A DNA stretch of 64,000 bases from Vibrio japonicus (GTDB taxonomy: Bacteria > Pseudomonadota > Gammaproteobacteria > Enterobacterales > Vibrionaceae). Below the pieces are notes generated by a model, which worked only from the letters and a program-made list of their open reading frames with translations, had not been told where the DNA came from and did not search any database. This document shows, piece by piece, positions 17,282 to 25,856 of the stretch; positions within the stretch are counted from its first letter, which is position 1; each line of letters begins with the position of its first letter. The position numbers were made by a program, and so were the translations under genes. Location of the stretch: assembly GCF_024582835.1 (NCBI RefSeq), contig NZ_CP102096.1:992001-1056000 (forward strand). Direction: 5' to 3'.

Positions 17282-18181
17282 ATGTTAACGACTCACGGGA
17301 ATTACGATATCCACAATTTAGCTGATAAAGCATTTGCTTACGGAAAAACCGAAGGCGATCACAACACGAGTATCCAAGGATTAACAGTGCATATTAGAAA
17401 CAATCCAACGACACCTTTGCACTGCATCTACACTTTGAGCTTGTCTATGATCTTACAAGGGGCTAAGCAATTAGCGATTGAAAAAGAAGTATTACCATGT
17501 GTTGCAGGACAATCAATGTTAACAACGTTTGATTTGCCTGTCGTTTCACATGTAACGGAAGCAACCAGATATAATCCATTTGTTGCTGTTGTATTAAAAC
17601 TCGATTATGAATTGATCATGCAGACCTGTGTTGAACTTGATCTTGATAAACCTGCACGTGATGTGAAGTATAAATCAATCTCAATCCATGATATTGACGC
17701 GGGACTTGGCAATGCAGTAACTCGTCTTCTAGATTTGCAGAAAGAACCTATTTATCTTGATAGCTTAACCCCGTTAATTAAGAAGGAAATACTAACACGT
17801 CTCTTGTTAGGGCCTCATGGTACACACCTGCGTCACTTAGCTTCAGCGGGTACGCCTAGTTCGCAAATACTAAATGTTATCACTTGGATGAAGACAAATT
17901 TAACGAATAGTATAGAAATTAACGAGCTAGCTCAGCGAGCACATATGAGTGCTTCTTCGTTTCGACAACACTTTAAGGCTTTAACAGGAACAAGCCCTCT
18001 TCAATATTTGAAAAACTTACGTTTGCAAGAAGCTAGAGACCAAATGTTATTAAACGGTTTAGATGCAAGCCAAGCTAGTGGTTTTGTAGGATATGAGAGT
18101 GCTTCGCAGTTCAGTCGCGAATACAGTCGATTGTTTGGGCTGCCTCCTCAGAAAGATATTCAACGTTTGCGTCAAGCGTAA
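17282..18181 (+). CDS. AraC-family transcriptional regulator
   Basis: 299 aa. The N-terminal half has the AraC_N type (PF06719) cupin-like segment (LSMILQGAKQLAIEKEVL, SMLTTFDLPVVSHV). The C-terminal half carries two HTH motifs: INELAQRAHMSASSFRQHFK and ASGFVGYESASQFSREYSRL. AGGGAAAG precedes the ATG. The nearest plausible targets are the flavodoxin gene upstream and the hydrolase block. Confidence 0.92.
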   Translation: MLTTHGNYDIHNLADKAFAYGKTEGDHNTSIQGLTVHIRNNPTTPLHCIYTLSLSMILQGAKQLAIEKEVLPCVAGQSMLTTFDLPVVSHVTEATRYNPFVAVVLKLDYELIMQTCVELDLDKPARDVKYKSISIHDIDAGLGNAVTRLLDLQKEPIYLDSLTPLIKKEILTRLLLGPHGTHLRHLASAGTPSSQILNVITWMKTNLTNSIEINELAQRAHMSASSFRQHFKALTGTSPLQYLKNLRLQEARDQMLLNGLDASQASGFVGYESASQFSREYSRLFGLPPQKDIQRLRQA

Positions 18182-18280
18182 ACATAGGAATTGGTCCTAC
18201 TTTGTTATAGTTGTGATTGTGGGTTGATGGTTAAGCTTGCTCTGCGAGTCGCCCACTTCCTTCAACGTAGGAACCACATG

Positions 18281-18493
18281 TATTCCATAATAGATAAGAG
18301 TCGCACATACCCTACAAATGGTGAACAAATATATTTAACCGGAAGGAATCAAGCCGGAAGTCTGATTGCCTATCAAGGAGGTAATAAGCATGCCCAGATG
18401 CATGCTACGTCTTGTGGTGGTACGAATTCATCCTACCGGTGTTGGAATGGATACCGTGGATTGAGCAGTGACAGCACACTTAATCTCTGCTGA
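18281..18493 (+). pseudogene. Possible cytochrome c remnant
   Basis: The reading frame ending at 18493 contains NGEQIYLTGRNQAGSLIAYQ and, after it, GGNKHAQMHATSCGG. This resembles the region just before the haem-binding site of small c-type cytochromes (G-x-IY-x-TG...CxxCH), but the CxxCH itself is absent and the rest is out of pattern. I read it as a decayed fragment. The resemblance is short and could be coincidental. Confidence 0.35.
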
Positions 18494-18521
18494 TTGACCG
18501 AGAGACCAAGTGTGCCACATA

Positions 18522-18974
18522 TCATATGTGCTGATTGCCGATGCGGTGAGACGACAGCAATATGCTGGTTTCTGAGGTAGAAATACCGCTAATCTCTCTG
18601 ATCCGGCACAGCACACCGTCAAATTCTTCCAGCGAGCGTGCTTGCAACTCCAATACCATATCCCAACGCCCGTTCGTTGAGTGAATGGCGCACACGCAGG
18701 GCTCACTCATCAGCTCTGTTCGTACCTTTCTGGACGTATCCCCTTCCAGAACAATGCTCATTAACGCCCTGACCATCGCGAGTTGTTCATTGGCACCACT
18801 TGAAACCAGCGCGGTATAGCCATTGATGATTCCCCGCTTCTCCAGCCGAGTCATACGGTTTTGAATGGTGGCACGAGAAACGCCAACGGTCTTTGCCAGC
18901 CAAGCCACGGGCAGGCGAGCATTCATTCTCAGGTGGCTTATCAGCTGGCGGTCTATGTGGTCGATAGAATCCAT
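18522..18974 (-). CDS. Lrp/AsnC-family transcriptional regulator
   Basis: 150 aa from the ATG at 18974, with AAGGAT upstream; a longer reading to 19025 lacks a ribosome site. HTH: IDRQLISHLRMNARLPVAWL then VGVSRATIQNRMTRLE. The RAM effector domain contains NGRWDMVLELQARSLEEFD. It points away from an ornithine cyclodeaminase remnant, an NhaC antiporter and an ornithine-racemase-type gene, so it is probably the regulator of that amino-acid module. Confidence 0.9.
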   Translation of the reverse strand: MDSIDHIDRQLISHLRMNARLPVAWLAKTVGVSRATIQNRMTRLEKRGIINGYTALVSSGANEQLAMVRALMSIVLEGDTSRKVRTELMSEPCVCAIHSTNGRWDMVLELQARSLEEFDGVLCRIREISGISTSETSILLSSHRIGNQHI

Positions 18975-19128
18975 GTATATCCTTTTTTTGCATGAATATA
19001 TCAAATCGTTAGCAAATGTTATCATATTGATAACTAAGTTATCAATTTATCTGAATTTTGTATCTATTATTTAGCATTGCCTCCCAGGATAATGACGCCA
19101 GCAAAAAAATACTTGTTGTAGGGAAAGG

Positions 19129-19449
19129 ATGACCCGATTTATTGATGTTGATTGCCTTGGCCGTATTGAGGGTGATATTCAGCAACTGCAAGCAGAGCAC
19201 CAGGTGACCGAGTTTTGGGAAGTACTGAATGGTACTAAGCCAGGAAGAACGTCCGATGAGGAAATTACAATCTTTGATTCGGTCGGTTTTGCATTAGAAG
19301 ATTACTCAGTGCTGCGCTTGCTGCTTGATATTTCCCAACAAAACAATTTGGGTGAGTTAATCGATTTGGTTCCGCAACCAGACAACTCAAAAAATCTTTA
19401 TGCATTGTTATATCAGGATGAGAATGTTGAATTAATGCAGGCTATTTAA
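19129..19449 (+). pseudogene. Ornithine cyclodeaminase, C-terminal remnant
   Basis: 106 aa matching only the last third of ornithine cyclodeaminase/mu-crystallin proteins: RIEGDIQQLQAEHQVTEFWE, then VLNGTKPGRTSDEEITIFDS and VGFALEDYSVLRLLLD. Intact enzymes are about 330-350 aa; the NAD-binding Rossmann core and catalytic Asp region are missing upstream, where only 150 bp separate it from the divergent lrp-type gene. An ATG with AAAGGA sits at its start, so it may still be translated. The intact enzyme converts L-ornithine to L-proline and ammonia; this fragment cannot. Confidence 0.8.
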
Positions 19450-19789
19450 TGAAAGTATTAAGACATCTTTAGCCGGTCACTAAAACCCAACTTAGCTTCG
19501 ATTTCATTGGATATTAAACACAAATAGGCTCTGGGAATTATTTCTTGGGTCCATTTAACATTATTATTAATTAACGTCCTTACTAGGCAGGATCCGCCTA
19601 ATTAATAAAATTAAAAGACCAGACACACTTCAAGAAAAAGCAATATCGATACTATTTTTTTAGCGAATACAAAAAAAGCCATTAAATATTATGTAATATT
19701 TTCCTTTGTTTACATGGACTTAACTATTTTCACAATTGAATTCAATTCTTTGTGAAATTTATACTCAATAATTAAGAGTAAGAGGGATT
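19450..19789. other. AT-rich intergenic region, no gene seen
   Basis: About 340 bp between the cyclodeaminase remnant and the NhaC-type gene. It is AT-rich with no convincing ORF; the nhaC-type promoter is presumably here. Confidence 0.6.
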
Positions 19790-21244
19790 ATGAACAACGA
19801 TACTCCAAAAATACCCTTCACCATGGCAATTTTGCCGATCATCCTGATGGTCGGTGCCATGCTGGTAACTATTGTCATATTTGAAGGTAGCCCACATATA
19901 CCTCTTGTATTTGGCACCATGACCGCAGCGCTGGTCGCCTGGATGCATGGTTATAAGTGGCAGCATATAGAAGATAGCATCTACAGTGGCATCAAACTGG
20001 CTCTCCCCGCCGTCGTAATCATCCTTCTTGTTGGTGTTGCCATAGGTGCTTGGATTGGTGGTGGCGTTGTCGCAAGCATGATTTACTACGGGTTGCAAAT
20101 ACTGTCCCCATCTCTGTTTCTTGTTTCCATTACTCTTATCTGTGCCGTAGTGTCTATTGCCATCGGTAGTTCGTGGTCCACCATGGGCACCATTGGTGTT
20201 GCTGGTATGGGCATTGGTATCAGTATGGGTATCCCCGCGCCCATGGTTGCAGGTGCTGTAATATCCGGTGCCTATTTTGGGGACAAGATGTCTCCCTTGT
20301 CCGATACCACCAACCTGGCCGCTGGACTAACGGGTACTGATCTTTTTGAGCATATTAAACATATGCTCTATACCACCGTACCCGGGCTGTTGATTGCCCT
20401 AACAGTATACTGGTATCTGGGCCAGAGCTTATCTGCTGGCGACGCCGAGTTTGAACAAATCAGCACCACCATGGCGATATTGCAGGACAACTTTGTTATT
20501 TCTCCTTGGCTATTGTTGATCCCAGTCTTCGTGATTTTTCTGGTCACCCGTAAGGTACCAGCCCTGCCAGCCTTATTCGCGGGTATTTTGCTAGGTTTTC
20601 TGAGCCAGATCTTCATTCAGGGAGGCTCTGTGGCGGAAGCGGTGAAAGCACTACAAAACGGCTTCAGCATTGAAACCGGTAACGACATGGTCGACGGCCT
20701 GTTCAATCGCGGCGGCTTGGAGTCCATGATGTATACGGTCTCCATGACCATTGTCGCCATGACTCTAGGAGGAATACTGGAAAACACGGGTATGCTGAAA
20801 TCTATTGTTGAAAAAATAATCAGCTCATCCAAGTCGGCAAAAAGCCTGATCCCGACCACCATTTCTTCCTGCTTTCTGACCAACGCAAGCTGTTCGGAGC
20901 AGTATATCTCCGTCGTTGTGCCTGCCAGAATGTTTGCCAGTACCTATCAGGAAAAGGGACTGCACTCTAAGAATCTGTCCAGAGCACTGGAAGATGGCGG
21001 TACCCTGACCTCCGTGTTTATTCCCTGGAATACCTGCGGCGTCTTTATTCTGGCGACTCTTGGGGTTGGTGCGGTTGAGTACGCTCCCTACGCAATACTT
21101 AACTTTATGGTTCCCATGATCTCCATCATCTTTGCGTTGACCGGTTTTTCCATCGTTAAGCTGGAAAATACCAATGACGAAACACACAGTCACAGTGAAA
21201 TACGTGATGGTGTTGATCCGCAAAGACAGCAAACTAATATCTGA
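19790..21244 (+). CDS. NhaC-family Na+/H+ or amino-acid antiporter
   Basis: 484 aa, about twelve transmembrane segments. NhaC-family features: IGSSWSTMGTIGVAGMGIG, VAGAVISGAYFGDKMSPLSD then TTNLAAGLTGTDLFEH, and TNASCSEQYISVVVPARMF. AGAGGG precedes the ATG. NhaC relatives include antiporters exchanging Na+ or H+ and, in some lineages, amino or organic acids. Association with ornithine-type enzymes suggests import or exchange of an amino acid rather than pure pH homeostasis (inference). GC-rich codon choice contrasts with the AT-rich genes downstream, a possible sign of transfer. Confidence 0.88.
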   Translation: MNNDTPKIPFTMAILPIILMVGAMLVTIVIFEGSPHIPLVFGTMTAALVAWMHGYKWQHIEDSIYSGIKLALPAVVIILLVGVAIGAWIGGGVVASMIYYGLQILSPSLFLVSITLICAVVSIAIGSSWSTMGTIGVAGMGIGISMGIPAPMVAGAVISGAYFGDKMSPLSDTTNLAAGLTGTDLFEHIKHMLYTTVPGLLIALTVYWYLGQSLSAGDAEFEQISTTMAILQDNFVISPWLLLIPVFVIFLVTRKVPALPALFAGILLGFLSQIFIQGGSVAEAVKALQNGFSIETGNDMVDGLFNRGGLESMMYTVSMTIVAMTLGGILENTGMLKSIVEKIISSSKSAKSLIPTTISSCFLTNASCSEQYISVVVPARMFASTYQEKGLHSKNLSRALEDGGTLTSVFIPWNTCGVFILATLGVGAVEYAPYAILNFMVPMISIIFALTGFSIVKLENTNDETHSHSEIRDGVDPQRQQTNI

Positions 21245-21385
21245 CATTGATAGTTACGCCAGATAAATAATGGCTTACTTTAGGTCATAAAATTGATGAG
21301 CAATTCATGGAATGGATTGTTCATCTTATTCTTTATGCATCTATGGCGTAATTATCATCTCTCGTTAGCATGACAGGAATAACAT

Positions 21386-22495
21386 ATGCTTAAACTTCCA
21401 AGAATTGTCTGGGATCAGGACAAACTACTACACAATGCAGCTTACTTGGACGAATTATGCAGAAAAAGTGAATATCCTATTAACTGGGTGCCCGTCACCA
21501 AAGTGGTCAGTGGAGATACTGAGATCATCAGGACCCTGATTAACACCGGTTGCCGATTCCTAGCTGACTCCCGAATAGAAAATCTCAAAAGTATCAAAGA
21601 AATATCTGACAGCTGCCAGACCATGTTGCTGCGTCTGCCAGGAATTCATGAAGCAGAAGACGTCGTAAAATATGCAGATATCAGCCTAGTTTCAGAAATT
21701 GAAACAATTAAAAAACTGCAAGATAAAGCATGCCTTCTGGGGGTAAACCACAAAATCATTGTGATGATAGAGCTCGGCGATTTGCGCGAAGGGATATTGG
21801 CAGAGAACCTTATCAAGGTTGGTCAGTTTATACTGAAACAGAGCAATATCGAGTGGTTAGGCATTGGCACCAACCTGACCTGTTATGGCGGCGTTATTCC
21901 CTCCGAAGAAATTATGCTGGAGCTGGCTGCCATAAAACAGCAGGTGGAAAGAGAGCTTAACCATTCGCTTGAGATTATATCTGGCGGTAATTCCAGTATT
22001 CTTCCGCTGCTAATGGAGCAGAAAATTCCGAAAGGAATAAACCAGATTCGGCTGGGCGAGTCCCTATTTTTCGGTAGGGAGAGCGCCTATGGCAAAAACA
22101 TACCTGGAATGTACAATGACGTTTTCACGCTACAGGCTGAAGTCATTGAAGTGAAAGAAAAAAATTCCATTCCCAGAGGTACGTTAGGGATGAATGCCTT
22201 TGGTGTAAAGCCTGTTTTCATCGACCGGGGAATACACAAAAGAGCAATTGTTGCCTTGGGAGAGCAGGATGTTCCGGTCTCGGATCTGACCCCGCTCAAT
22301 CGCTCTATAGAAATCATTGGCAGCAGCAGTGATCACCTCATTCTGGATGTAACAGGGACTAATACTAGAGTCGGTGATGTCCTGTCATTTAAAGTCAACT
22401 ACAAGTCGTTGCTCTATGCCATGACCTCTAAATATGTTAATAAAAAGCAGACATCAACAGAGCAACTGGTGGGTAATAATGCCTTAACATATTGA
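21386..22495 (+). CDS. Alanine/ornithine racemase-family PLP enzyme
   Basis: 369 aa fold-type III PLP enzyme. The PLP Lys lies in NWVPVTKVVSGD (Lys39), the pattern of the ornithine racemase (Orr) branch rather than biosynthetic alanine racemase. ISGGNSSILPLL and NQIRLGESLFFG form the phosphate and substrate sites. The C-terminal beta domain (about 230-369) is shorter than in Alr. AGGA precedes the ATG; it follows the NhaC gene by 141 bp. Likely interconverts D- and L-forms of ornithine, alanine or a similar amino acid. With the cyclodeaminase broken, the pathway from ornithine to proline is interrupted here. Confidence 0.85.
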   Translation: MLKLPRIVWDQDKLLHNAAYLDELCRKSEYPINWVPVTKVVSGDTEIIRTLINTGCRFLADSRIENLKSIKEISDSCQTMLLRLPGIHEAEDVVKYADISLVSEIETIKKLQDKACLLGVNHKIIVMIELGDLREGILAENLIKVGQFILKQSNIEWLGIGTNLTCYGGVIPSEEIMLELAAIKQQVERELNHSLEIISGGNSSILPLLMEQKIPKGINQIRLGESLFFGRESAYGKNIPGMYNDVFTLQAEVIEVKEKNSIPRGTLGMNAFGVKPVFIDRGIHKRAIVALGEQDVPVSDLTPLNRSIEIIGSSSDHLILDVTGTNTRVGDVLSFKVNYKSLLYAMTSKYVNKKQTSTEQLVGNNALTY

Positions 22496-22655
22496 GGTCT
22501 ACCGGCAGAGCGATCGCATGAACATTCACTTTTCACTCACCCCTTTAAAACCAGCCAGCCTTTACATAGGCTGGAATAGAAGTATATGTTGAGCAATTAA
22601 AGTTACAAGGACGTTTAGCTAAGACTAACTCTCTTTCAGGTAAAAGGAGCTACTC

Positions 22656-22973
22656 ATGGGATTCTTTAGCGACCTAATTACAATGGGCCCTGGTTTTGCT
22701 TTAGATGGTTTAAAACTAGACATTGATAACACAGTCCATGATATCAAAGAAAATCCACGGAAAGCCGTTGTAAAAGTTGCAACTAGCGCTTTTAGCGTTG
22801 CCATTGCTTCTAATGTTATTACTCTATTAGGTAAAAATACCAATAGCATCGATATAGCCAAAGCGTTCGAAAATAGCCCTGAATGTGATGACTGGATCGA
22901 AGAAACAGGTGGAAGCGATGAGTCATTCTCTGAGTACTTTGATAGATGGGAACGACGAAATAGAAGCACGTAA
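22656..22973 (+). CDS. Small hypothetical protein
   Basis: 105 aa, start MGFFSDLITMGPGF, with AGGAG 7 nt upstream. It has a central amphipathic or hydrophobic stretch (VVKVATSAFSVAIASNVITLLG) and an acidic Asp/Glu/Ser-rich C-terminal third. No motif recognised. An antisense ORF covers the same bases but lacks a ribosome site. First gene of an AT-rich stretch of unknown genes. Confidence 0.65.
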   Translation: MGFFSDLITMGPGFALDGLKLDIDNTVHDIKENPRKAVVKVATSAFSVAIASNVITLLGKNTNSIDIAKAFENSPECDDWIEETGGSDESFSEYFDRWERRNRST

Positions 22974-23044
22974 ATCATCATGTACTGCTTTTTTATCAGT
23001 TAATCTAAGTGAAAATTAGTGATTTAATTTAATCCATTTGTCCG

Positions 23045-23075
23045 AGGTGTGCTGACGCAGGCGCGTCACGCACCT
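23045..23075. other. Imperfect inverted repeat preceding direct-repeat copy 1
   Basis: AGGTGTGCTGACGC pairs with GCGTCACGCACCT (one bulge) around a 4-nt loop. It immediately precedes the repeat at 23079; the matching position before copy 2 keeps GTAGGTGCATCA, so the repeated unit may include part of it. Confidence 0.4.
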
Positions 23076-23078
23076 TTG

Positions 23079-23126
23079 CCCCCTACATTCTAATCAATAT
23101 CAGCACGCTATAAGATCAAATCTCCA
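23079..23126. repeat. Direct repeat copy 1
   Basis: 48 bp running from CCCCCTACATTCTAATC to GATCAAATCTCCA. It matches 23848-23894 with four substitutions and one single-base gap. Confidence 0.85.
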
Positions 23127-23225
23127 ACTTTAGGGTCTCAGAAGAATTTGGTACCTAGTTCACGGATCACTTTTGCAAAAATCTGCATGATTTATAAACC
23201 AACATCAAAAATGGAAGTTACAAAA

Positions 23226-23795
23226 ATGACTTCGGATAAAACCAATAATGCTAAAGATCTACTTTCCAATGCGGGAAATAAAATAATTGCAGAAAAAAGA
23301 AAGGTACAAGAGAAAATCAAGAACGATAAACTGAGTTTTTGGTTAAACTCTAAGCTAGATTTCTTAACGCAGGACATAATGGTGGCGATTGCCTGGAGTG
23401 ATGGAGTCATAAATGTTCAAGTAAAGCCTGACGCAGAGCAGGAAAAAATTAAAAATATAACGATTAATAGCTTTCTTACTCCGGTCAACTTAATGATAGA
23501 TAAAGACCACTTAACGAAAGATATATCACCTGATAATCCTTCTATACAATTTAAAGTTGTTAAACACTTTACTGTCGATATATATGAATATCTCTTTTCC
23601 TTCAGGTATGATTTTGTAAATCAAGAAGATATAAAACAATTTCTAAAAGGAGAAAGTCCGACTGGTTACGCGCAGCTATTGGTCAGTAAGAAAAAACTAG
23701 ATCAGTCGACTTTGGATAAAATAATACGGATAGATGATAGCGTTTCAAATGCAAACGACGCAGTTGATATAGTTTGTTCTCTAGTTGGTGATTAA
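23226..23795 (+). CDS. Hypothetical protein flanked by direct repeats
   Basis: 189 aa from the ATG at 23226 (GGAAG upstream); the upstream in-frame ATG at 23148 would overlap sequence just after the repeat. Lys-rich, soluble: a charged helical N-terminus (NAKDLLSNAGNKIIAEKRKV) then a domain with LDFLTQDIMVAIAWSDGVIN and HFTVDIYEYLFSFRYDFV. No family recognised. AT-rich base composition and the flanking repeats suggest a cassette-like origin. Confidence 0.65.
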   Translation: MTSDKTNNAKDLLSNAGNKIIAEKRKVQEKIKNDKLSFWLNSKLDFLTQDIMVAIAWSDGVINVQVKPDAEQEKIKNITINSFLTPVNLMIDKDHLTKDISPDNPSIQFKVVKHFTVDIYEYLFSFRYDFVNQEDIKQFLKGESPTGYAQLLVSKKKLDQSTLDKIIRIDDSVSNANDAVDIVCSLVGD

Positions 23796-23847
23796 CAGTG
23801 TATAACAAAAATAATCAAGTCTTATCCTTACCGTAGGTGCATCATAA

Positions 23848-23909
23848 CCCCCACATTCTAATCAATATCAATACGCCATAAGATCAAATCTCCAGCCATA
23901 AGGAGATTT
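23848..23909. repeat. Direct repeat copy 2 with hairpin
   Basis: 23848-23894 is the second copy of the 48-bp repeat at 23079-23126. Its right end extends into a perfect 8-bp inverted repeat AAATCTCC/GGAGATTT (23886-23893 and 23902-23909) around AGCCATAA. Copy 1 keeps only the left arm. Confidence 0.8.
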
Positions 23910-24228
23910 GAGATGGCAAAACGATGTACTTGAATCCAAGAACGCCAAAAGTTACAAGCTACGGAGTCATCAAATATCGGTGGCTTCGTCAAAGCAGAAG
24001 TCATCGAAAAACGAAACGCTACCAAAACGAACTTCAATGTCACACGTGCCACAGAAGCTCTACGGTGAAATTGCGCACAAATAAACCCGTGCCCATGAAA
24101 AGACTGGGTATAGAGCACTAACGGAGTATATTCATGTGCACCTGTAAAAAGTGTCGCATTTCAAACTTGATACTAAGCATTAATATAAATTACTATTCTA
24201 AAGTTTTCTTACAAAAAAGGGTGTTGTA
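23910..24228. other. Non-coding or decayed sequence after repeat copy 2
   Basis: About 320 bp. Short readings on both strands exist, including one beginning MAKRCT that stops at once and then stays open for about 40 codons, as an old frame-broken gene would. I could not identify a parent gene. Confidence 0.4.
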
Positions 24229-24732
24229 ATGGCAAAGAGTATGAGTGATGGTTTACTTAGTTTCCCCATTATAATTGTGATGGGATTCGCAATATTATAT
24301 CCGTTCTCGGTTGCTTATGATTATATTATCGAATTCTATACGTTAATGTTGACAAAGGTTCGGCTTTGGGTAATACCAATTAATGTAACCTTATTGGTAT
24401 TGTTGATTGTTCCTTGGGCGAAGGTTAGACAGGTATACCGATATGAAATCGCCTTAACAGATGAAGAGCGAAAGTATTACCACATTCCAATTTGGCACTA
24501 TGCCGTATATGTAGTGTTGCTTATTATTACATTAATCCCTTTAGTATTCGTTTGTAATGCTTGGTTTGGAAGTTGGGCTACATATGAATATCAAAACACT
24601 GTATGGTTTGGGTTAGATCGTTTGTGGGACAACAGTGAATGGAGGTGGATAGTTCCGTTGGTGAGTTTTGTTTTCTCAGTAAAATGGTCACGTAAAATTC
24701 TGAAAAAACAATATAGCCCTAGCTATGAATAG
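24229..24732 (+). CDS. Hypothetical membrane protein
   Basis: 167 aa with four predicted transmembrane segments (FPIIIVMGFAILYPFSVAY, WVIPINVTLLVLLIVPW, IWHYAVYVVLLIITLIPLVF, WIVPLVSFVFSV). AT-rich, no motif recognised. It is 9 bp upstream of another membrane gene, so the two form a bicistron and may act together. Confidence 0.65.
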   Translation: MAKSMSDGLLSFPIIIVMGFAILYPFSVAYDYIIEFYTLMLTKVRLWVIPINVTLLVLLIVPWAKVRQVYRYEIALTDEERKYYHIPIWHYAVYVVLLIITLIPLVFVCNAWFGSWATYEYQNTVWFGLDRLWDNSEWRWIVPLVSFVFSVKWSRKILKKQYSPSYE

Positions 24733-24741
24733 GAAATAGAT

Positions 24742-25188
24742 ATGTTACAGCTAGTCAGCCTATTAACAAGTTTTATTCTTGCATTCTTTTTTGGAGCATT
24801 TTACGTTCATTTTTTAGGCGATTATATTGGCCCGATTCTACCTTTGTTTTTACTCCCTTTAGGTATTTTTCTTTACTGTACGGGTGGATCAAATACACCC
24901 AAAAAGGGTTTTGGTGCCATAGCTATGTTCTTAAGTGCCGTATTTTTTATGTCGGTGATGGCCTTTGTATTAGGTCAAAAGACTAAGTTTCCCCAAGGTA
25001 CGCCGTTAGATTATTACGATAAAGCAGGAGATCTAGGGATATTTTTGCTTCTATATGGTCCATATTGGGTATTGGATAATATTGTTGCAATAGTTTGGAT
25101 AGTGATAGGTTCATTCTGTTGTTACAAAATGTGGAAGTACAATGAAGTTGGTAAAAATAAAGCTCGAGCTAGAAAAGAACGTAACTAA
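24742..25188 (+). CDS. Hypothetical membrane protein
   Basis: 148 aa, four predicted transmembrane segments, with AGGAAATAG before the ATG and a basic tail (KNKARARKERN). The second gene of the pair with 24229-24732; a strong terminator follows. Function unknown. Confidence 0.65.
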   Translation: MLQLVSLLTSFILAFFFGAFYVHFLGDYIGPILPLFLLPLGIFLYCTGGSNTPKKGFGAIAMFLSAVFFMSVMAFVLGQKTKFPQGTPLDYYDKAGDLGIFLLLYGPYWVLDNIVAIVWIVIGSFCCYKMWKYNEVGKNKARARKERN

Positions 25189-25498
25189 AATCATCGTATA
25201 AGGTTGGAGTGACCAATTTATAGCCGTCTTATTAATGTTTCAGTATGCAGTAAGTGCATGAAAAGGGGCTAAGAATGTTTAAGAGGTGATTTCGTCTAAC
25301 TAATCTATCCGCCCCATGTCCCATGGGGCGTTTTAGTGTGAGAAGTTCCAAGTAAGAAGTGAGTCGATATCGAATTTTGGTTTTCTGTCTGAATTACTTA
25401 ACAAAGCCGAGAGTAAGCGATAAAAACGATAATCTGCTCGATTCTGGCTTTGCAAGGCATTAACATACATTAAAGTTTTCATTTTAAAGTGGTTGTTT
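25189..25498. other. Intergenic region with terminator, no gene seen
   Basis: 310 bp; holds the terminator at 25310-25334 and, presumably, the yjdM promoter. No coding frame with a ribosome site. Confidence 0.6.
25310..25334 (+). terminator. Terminator of the membrane-gene pair
   Basis: Perfect 9-bp stem CGCCCCATG/CATGGGGCG, 3-nt loop, TTTT tail. Confidence 0.85.
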
Positions 25499-25828
25499 AT
25501 GTCTTTTCCTCCGTGTCCAAACTGTCAATCTGAGTATGTTTACCAAGATCAGAGCAATCTTGTGTGCCCTGAATGCGCGTACGAATGGAATCCTTCAGAA
25601 GTTGAAGAGTCATTTAGTGTCAAAGATGCAAACGGAACGCTTTTAGCTGAAGGTGACAAAGTCACGCTTGCCAAAGATCTTAAGGTTAAAGGGAGTTCAC
25701 TGGTTCTAAAAATTGGCACAAAAGCGGTGATCAGACGCATTGTTGAAGGGAAAGACCACCAACTTGACTGCAAAGTCGATGGGGCAGGTGAGATGATGGT
25801 GACCGCCCAGTTTGTGAAAAAAGCCTGA
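25499..25828 (+). CDS. yjdM: YjdM/PhnA zinc-ribbon protein
   Basis: 109 aa, matching E. coli YjdM (formerly PhnA) throughout: zinc ribbon [25 protein letters not shown] as C-x2-C...C-x2-C (residues about 7-30), then [20 protein letters not shown] and [15 protein letters not shown]. The ATG at 25499 is used; the TTG at 25493 is not needed. Despite the old name it is not a phosphonate enzyme in enterics; the role is unclear. It is convergent with the LysR gene, 28 bp apart. Confidence 0.93.
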   Translation: MSFPPCPNCQSEYVYQDQSNLVCPECAYEWNPSEVEESFSVKDANGTLLAEGDKVTLAKDLKVKGSSLVLKIGTKAVIRRIVEGKDHQLDCKVDGAGEMMVTAQFVKKA

Positions 25829-25856
25829 GTCAGTACAGACCCAGTACTATTCTCCG

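Noticed and set aside
19772..20098. Antisense reading of 108 codons against the NhaC gene
   Set aside because: Histidine/aspartate-rich nonsense composition typical of the reverse frame of a membrane-protein gene.
22625..22981. Minus-strand 118-codon reading opposite the 105-aa gene
   Set aside because: The plus-strand gene has a well-placed AGGAG; the minus reading does not.
23045..23909. Integron attC sites (VCR-like)
   Set aside because: The repeats lack the recognisable VCR sequence and the paired core sites GTTRRRY/RYYYAAC; no integrase is visible.
23858..24121. Two opposing short readings, 65 and 86 codons, as genes
   Set aside because: No ribosome sites, no family resemblance, and overlap with the direct repeat.
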